8,714 nucleotides of DNA from UBA5976 sp037137575. Lineage in GTDB: Bacteria; Actinomycetota; Actinomycetes; S36-B12; UBA5976. The stretch spans positions 1 through 8,714 of the forward strand of contig JBAXKB010000043.1 of assembly GCA_037137575.1 (NCBI GenBank), written 5' to 3'. Each line of letters starts with the position of its first letter. Position 1 is the stretch's first letter. The position numbers and the translations under genes were made by a program. Positions 5,532 through 8,714 of the stretch are shown one piece after another. The notes under the pieces are model-generated. The model did not search any database. It saw only the letters and a program-made list of their open reading frames with translations, and was not told the DNA's origin.

Positions 5532-6320
5532 GTGAATATCAAGCCTCGGTTAACCGCCGCACTTGCAGTAGTACTAAGCACTGTTGTGTTAAGTGGCTGT
5601 TCGACAGATAACGTTTATCAACGCCTAGGTATGCCAGTTCCGGCAACTAAAGAAGGCCCGCGCATTTTGTCGTTGTGGCAGGGTTCGTGGATTGCGGCCA
5701 TGATTGTGGGCGTTTTGGTTTGGGGCTTACTGATTTGGGCCATCGTTGTTTATCGTCGCAAAGACGAAAGTGTGCCAAAGCAAACAAAATACAACATGCC
5801 GATCGAAATTGGCTACACAATTGTGCCGCTCATCATGGTTATGGGCTTGTTCTACTTTACGGCCCGCGATCAAACTGTATTAACGCGAATTGACAACAAA
5901 AACACCCACACAGTTAATGTGCAGGCGTGGCGTTGGTCTTGGGGCTTCAACTATGTGGAAGAAAAAGTTTACGACGTTGGCACGCCAGCAGTTGCTCCTA
6001 ATCTTTGGTTGCCAGTGAACGAAAAAGTTCTGTTCAAGCTCGAATCCGGCGATGTTATTCACTCGTTCTGGGTGCCAGTGTTCTTGATGAAGATGGACGT
6101 TGTGCCTGGGCGCAACAATCAGTTCGAAGTCACGCCAGATCGCATCGGCACATTTGTGGGTAAATGTACTGAACTTTGTGGCACCGATCATTCACGCATG
6201 TTGTTCAATGTGAAGGTTGTATCGCGCGCAGACTACGACGCACACATGAAAGAACTTAAAGCTAAAGACCAAACCGGCGAACTTAAGAATCCAAATGCTC
6301 GAATTGCAGGAGCGAAATAA
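5532..6320 (+). CDS. ctaC: Cytochrome c oxidase subunit II (CuA subunit)
   Basis: The 262-residue membrane lipoprotein accepts electrons from cytochrome c (in actinobacteria usually a cytochrome bcc partner) through the binuclear CuA centre and passes them to heme a in subunit I. A signal peptide ends in the lipobox LSGC with C23 as the lipidation site. Two membrane helices follow (about 52-74 and 93-110), then the tryptophan-rich QAWRWSWGFNY (131-141) of the electron entry region. All CuA ligands are visible: H177 in VIHSFW, and C212, E214, C216, H220 and M223 in CTELCGTDHSRM. GTG 5532 is the furthest possible start because TAG lies directly before it in frame, and the signal peptide begins there. 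Any SD is poor: AAGG is 11 bases away. The TAATG junction overlaps ctaD by one base. Confidence 0.95.
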   Translation: MNIKPRLTAALAVVLSTVVLSGCSTDNVYQRLGMPVPATKEGPRILSLWQGSWIAAMIVGVLVWGLLIWAIVVYRRKDESVPKQTKYNMPIEIGYTIVPLIMVMGLFYFTARDQTVLTRIDNKNTHTVNVQAWRWSWGFNYVEEKVYDVGTPAVAPNLWLPVNEKVLFKLESGDVIHSFWVPVFLMKMDVVPGRNNQFEVTPDRIGTFVGKCTELCGTDHSRMLFNVKVVSRADYDAHMKELKAKDQTGELKNPNARIAGAK

Positions 6321-8050
6321 TGGCAATCATCGATAAACCAATCATTGACACAATGCCGAGCGCGCCAAGTGCGCCAGCAAAGCGTAAAACTTCTAAAGGT
6401 CGTTTGATCGTTAGCTGGATGACCTCAACCGATCACAAGGTTATTGGCAATCTTTACCTGGTCACCTCATTTATTTTCTTCTTGGTTGCCGGTTTGATGG
6501 CGCTAATTATGCGCGCCGAACTTGCTCGCCCAGGTTTGCAGTTCATTAGTAACGAGCAGTACAACCAGTTGTTCACCATGCACGGCACGCTGATGCTGTT
6601 CTTATTCGCTACTTCGCTGTTTGCCGGTTTTGCTAACGCGATCATGCCTTTGCAAATCGGCTCGCCCGATGTGGCATTCCCGCGACTAAACATGATTAGT
6701 TACTGGCTATACCTTTTCGGTGGCATCACAGTTGTGCTTGGTTTCATCACTCCAGGTGGCGCCGCAGCCTTCGGTTGGTTTGCTTATTCACCGCTTTCAA
6801 GTGTGGTGAACTCACCAAATGTTGGCTCAGATCTTTGGATTATGGGCTTAACCATGAGCGGTATGGCATCTATTCTTGGCGCAGTTAACTTCATCACCAC
6901 AATTTTCACCATGCGCGCACCAGGCATGACCATGTTCCGCATGCCGATCTTCGTTTGGAATGTTTTGCTAACCAGCGTTTTGGTTTTGATGGCGTTCCCA
7001 GTTTTGGCCGCAGCAATGTTGATGCTAGAAGCCGATCGAAAGTTTGGCGCGCAAGTTTTCGACCCAGCAAACGGTGGCGCAATTTTGTGGCAACACTTGT
7101 TCTGGTTCTTCGGCCATCCCGAGGTTTATATTTTGGCCTTGCCATTCTTTGGTATCGCTACCGAAATCCTTCCGGTATTTAGCCGCAAGCCAGTCTTTGG
7201 TTACAAAGGTTTGGTATTTGCAACCATCGCAATTGCTGGCTTGTCCGTGGCTGTTTGGGCGCACCACATGTATGTAACTGGCGCGGTGAACTTGCCGTTC
7301 TTTAGTTTCATGACCATGTTGATTGCCGTGCCAACAGGTGTGAAGTTCTTTAACTGGATCGGCACAATGTGGGGCGGTTCGGTTTCGTTCGATACGCCAA
7401 TGCTTTGGACCATCGGTTTCATGGCCACCTTCTTATTCGGTGGACTTACTGGCGTTATCTTGGCGGCTCCGCCACTTGATTTCCATGTGAGCGATACCTA
7501 CTTTGTGGTTGCGCACTTCCACTATGTGGTGTTTGGCACAGTTGTGTTTGCGATGTTCGCTGGCTTCTATTTCTGGTGGCCAAAGTTCACCGGCAAAATG
7601 CTCGATGAGCGCCTGGGCAAACTGCACTTCTGGACACTTTTTGTTGGTTTCCACACCACATTCCTTGTGCAGCATTGGCTAGGTGTGATTGGTATGCCAC
7701 GACGCTACGCCGACTATTTGGCCAGCGATGGTTTCACCACACTAAACATGGTTTCAACAGTGGGCGCATTCCTACTTGGCGCTTCAACCTTCCCGTTCTT
7801 GTGGAACATCTACAAGACGTACAAGTATGCGCCGAAAGTTACTGTGGACGATCCATGGGGTTGGGGCGCATCACTTGAGTGGGCAACATCGTGTCCGCCA
7901 CCGCGTCATAACTTCCATTCGATTCCGCGGATTCGCAGTGAGCGCCCAGCGTTTGACTTACATCATCCAGAAATTTCCGGTATCGATTTAGCTACTCGCA
8001 AAGACATCGTTGATGTTGTTGCTGGTGGCGCAGCAGGAGGCAGCGAATGA
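6320..8050 (+). CDS. ctaD: Cytochrome c oxidase subunit I (aa3-type catalytic subunit)
   Basis: The 576-residue polytopic protein reduces O2 to water and pumps protons in the cytoplasmic membrane. Low-spin heme a ligands are H88 (FTMHGT) and H401, and the high-spin heme a3 ligand is H399 (both in AHFHYV). CuB is held by H266, H315 and H316, with Y270 in HPEVY forming the cross-link to H266. Both proton paths are complete: a D-channel with N106, D117 and N124 in NAIMPLQIGSPDVAFPRLN and E268, and a K-channel with K342 in PTGVKFFNW. This defines an A-type heme-copper oxidase. The C-terminal CPPPRHNF segment (525-532) is typical of actinobacterial CtaD. The start has AGGAG (6308-6312) seven bases upstream and overlaps the ctaC stop as TAATG; the last four bases overlap ctaF. 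Confidence 0.97.
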   Translation: MAIIDKPIIDTMPSAPSAPAKRKTSKGRLIVSWMTSTDHKVIGNLYLVTSFIFFLVAGLMALIMRAELARPGLQFISNEQYNQLFTMHGTLMLFLFATSLFAGFANAIMPLQIGSPDVAFPRLNMISYWLYLFGGITVVLGFITPGGAAAFGWFAYSPLSSVVNSPNVGSDLWIMGLTMSGMASILGAVNFITTIFTMRAPGMTMFRMPIFVWNVLLTSVLVLMAFPVLAAAMLMLEADRKFGAQVFDPANGGAILWQHLFWFFGHPEVYILALPFFGIATEILPVFSRKPVFGYKGLVFATIAIAGLSVAVWAHHMYVTGAVNLPFFSFMTMLIAVPTGVKFFNWIGTMWGGSVSFDTPMLWTIGFMATFLFGGLTGVILAAPPLDFHVSDTYFVVAHFHYVVFGTVVFAMFAGFYFWWPKFTGKMLDERLGKLHFWTLFVGFHTTFLVQHWLGVIGMPRRYADYLASDGFTTLNMVSTVGAFLLGASTFPFLWNIYKTYKYAPKVTVDDPWGWGASLEWATSCPPPRHNFHSIPRIRSERPAFDLHHPEISGIDLATRKDIVDVVAGGAAGGSE

Positions 8051-8442
8051 TCGTCGGCGGTCGGCTGTTTGCCGCAGGTTCAGTTTTCTACGCACTAATT
8101 GCGGTTATCTACTGGTTTATGACTGGTGAGGTTATTGGCACAACTGCAATCGCTTTGACTTCAGGTTTGGCATTTCTAATCGGTTTCTACGCGTTATTCA
8201 CCGGCCGCCGTGTTGGTGTGCTGCCTGAAGATGTACCAACTGCAAATACAGAAGATGCTGATTCAAACTACGGCTTCTTCTCGCCGCATTCTTGGTGGCC
8301 ATTTGTGATCGGGCTATCAACATTCACCTTTGTACTTGGCTTCATCTTTGCCCAATGGATGATGGTGTTAGGCATTTCCACCATATTGTTCGGGGTATTC
8401 GGTTTGGTGTTTGAGTACTACCGCGGCAACTTTGCCGACTAA
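8047..8442 (+). CDS. ctaF: Cytochrome c oxidase subunit IV, actinobacterial CtaF
   Basis: The 131-residue protein is the small accessory subunit of the actinobacterial aa3 oxidase, in complex with CtaC and CtaD and, in studied species, with cytochrome bcc. Four membrane helices are predicted by eye (about 7-25, 31-52, 84-104 and 107-124). Between the second and third lies a hydrophilic loop that ends in the family motif SNYGFFSPHSWWPF (73-86). The start overlaps the ctaD stop as ATGA, with AGGAGG (8035-8040) six bases upstream, so translation is very likely coupled. ctaE and qcrCAB, which follow in some relatives, do not follow here; murT starts nine bases later. Confidence 0.93.
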   Translation: MIVGGRLFAAGSVFYALIAVIYWFMTGEVIGTTAIALTSGLAFLIGFYALFTGRRVGVLPEDVPTANTEDADSNYGFFSPHSWWPFVIGLSTFTFVLGFIFAQWMMVLGISTILFGVFGLVFEYYRGNFAD

Positions 8443-8445
8443 TCT
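8440..8445 (+). promoter_or_regulatory. -10 box for leaderless transcription of murT, overlapping the ctaF stop codon
   Basis: TAATCT, the same hexamer as at aat, ends six bases before the ATG at 8452. Its first three bases are the TAA stop of ctaF. No SD lies between, although read-through from the oxidase operon is also possible. No good -35 was found. Confidence 0.5.
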
Positions 8446-8451
8446 GCACTT

Positions 8452-8714
8452 ATGAGTAAATCGCTACGCCTAGGTGTGGCAACGGCTGTTGGTGAATTCA
8501 CTGGCTTAGCTTCCCGCGCACTTGGCCGTGGCCGCGGCGAAACTATTACCGGCCGTGCAATTCTCACCGTAGATTCTGGCGCGATCAAAAAACTGGCTGC
8601 TAGGCGCGACATTGTGTTGGTTAGCGGCACTAACGGTAAAACCACAACCACCGCAAACCTTTCCAAAGTTTTGGAATTTGGCACCGATGAAAATGTGAGT
8701 ACCTCAAAATTTGG
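8452..8714 (+). CDS. murT: Lipid II isoglutaminyl synthase, MurT subunit (N-terminal part, cut by window edge)
   Basis: Eighty-seven codons are present before the right edge. The opening segment, with SRALGRGRGETITGRAIL (21-38), and the P-loop VSGTNGKTTTT (57-67) match the N-terminus of MurT, a Mur-ligase-like ATPase that works with the glutaminase GatD to amidate the D-glutamate of lipid II at the cytoplasmic face of the membrane. Other Mur ligases share the GTNGKTTT loop, but the basic GRGxG segment just before it is the MurT pattern. The central domain, any zinc ribbon and the C-terminal DUF1727 domain lie beyond the window, as presumably does gatD. The ATG has no SD; it follows a TAATCT box by six bases and the ctaF stop by nine. 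Confidence 0.85.
   Translation, partial: MSKSLRLGVATAVGEFTGLASRALGRGRGETITGRAILTVDSGAIKKLAARRDIVLVSGTNGKTTTTANLSKVLEFGTDENVSTSKF

Overview
The window reads as a stretch of an actinobacterial chromosome of moderate GC content (roughly half by eye). The lineage call rests on an ordered set of actinobacteria-typical genes: a DUF3043 membrane protein, a divergent glycerate-kinase-family protein, an ErpA/HesB protein with a C-terminal CACGNSFC tail, an adenosine kinase of the mycobacterial AdoK type, cytochrome c oxidase genes ctaC-ctaD-ctaF (CtaF being the actinobacterial subunit IV) and the start of murT. The moderate GC content, very short intergenic regions and many SD-less starts would suit a streamlined freshwater actinobacterium, but that is inference.

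Layout. Positions 1-263, read on the minus strand, hold the first codons of a gene running off the left edge, its ribosome binding site, and a long leader with an adenosylcobalamin riboswitch. Next on the minus strand are an aldo/keto reductase (264-1265) and the DUF3043 protein (1347-1895). From 1919 on, every gene is on the plus strand: glycerate-kinase family protein (1919-3031), erpA (3139-3516) closed by a clear intrinsic terminator, adoK (3580-4566), aat (4610-5368), then the overlapping oxidase operon ctaC (5532-6320), ctaD (6320-8050) and ctaF (8047-8442), and the 5' part of murT (8452 to the edge).

How the genes work together. ctaC, ctaD and ctaF encode the CuA subunit, the catalytic heme/CuB subunit and the small subunit IV of an aa3-type oxidase; stop-start overlaps suggest tight co-translation. 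ErpA delivers Fe-S clusters, AdoK salvages adenosine, Aat tags proteins for N-degron degradation, and MurT with GatD amidates lipid II. They share no single pathway; the block looks like conserved actinobacterial housekeeping synteny rather than a defence or mobile system. I see no transposase, integrase, CRISPR, tRNA or rRNA.

The most interesting signals are regulatory. Six genes lack a Shine-Dalgarno sequence and instead carry a TANNNT -10 hexamer ending exactly 6 or 7 bases before the ATG, the signature of leaderless transcription. In the 23-bp gap between DUF3043 and the glycerate kinase gene, the two divergent -10 boxes share one TA step. The murT -10 box uses the ctaF stop codon as its first three bases. 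erpA and ctaC, by contrast, have leaders: a two-tier hairpin before erpA, and a possible leaderless 14-codon reading frame with an internal hairpin before ctaC. No clearly new multi-gene system is visible.
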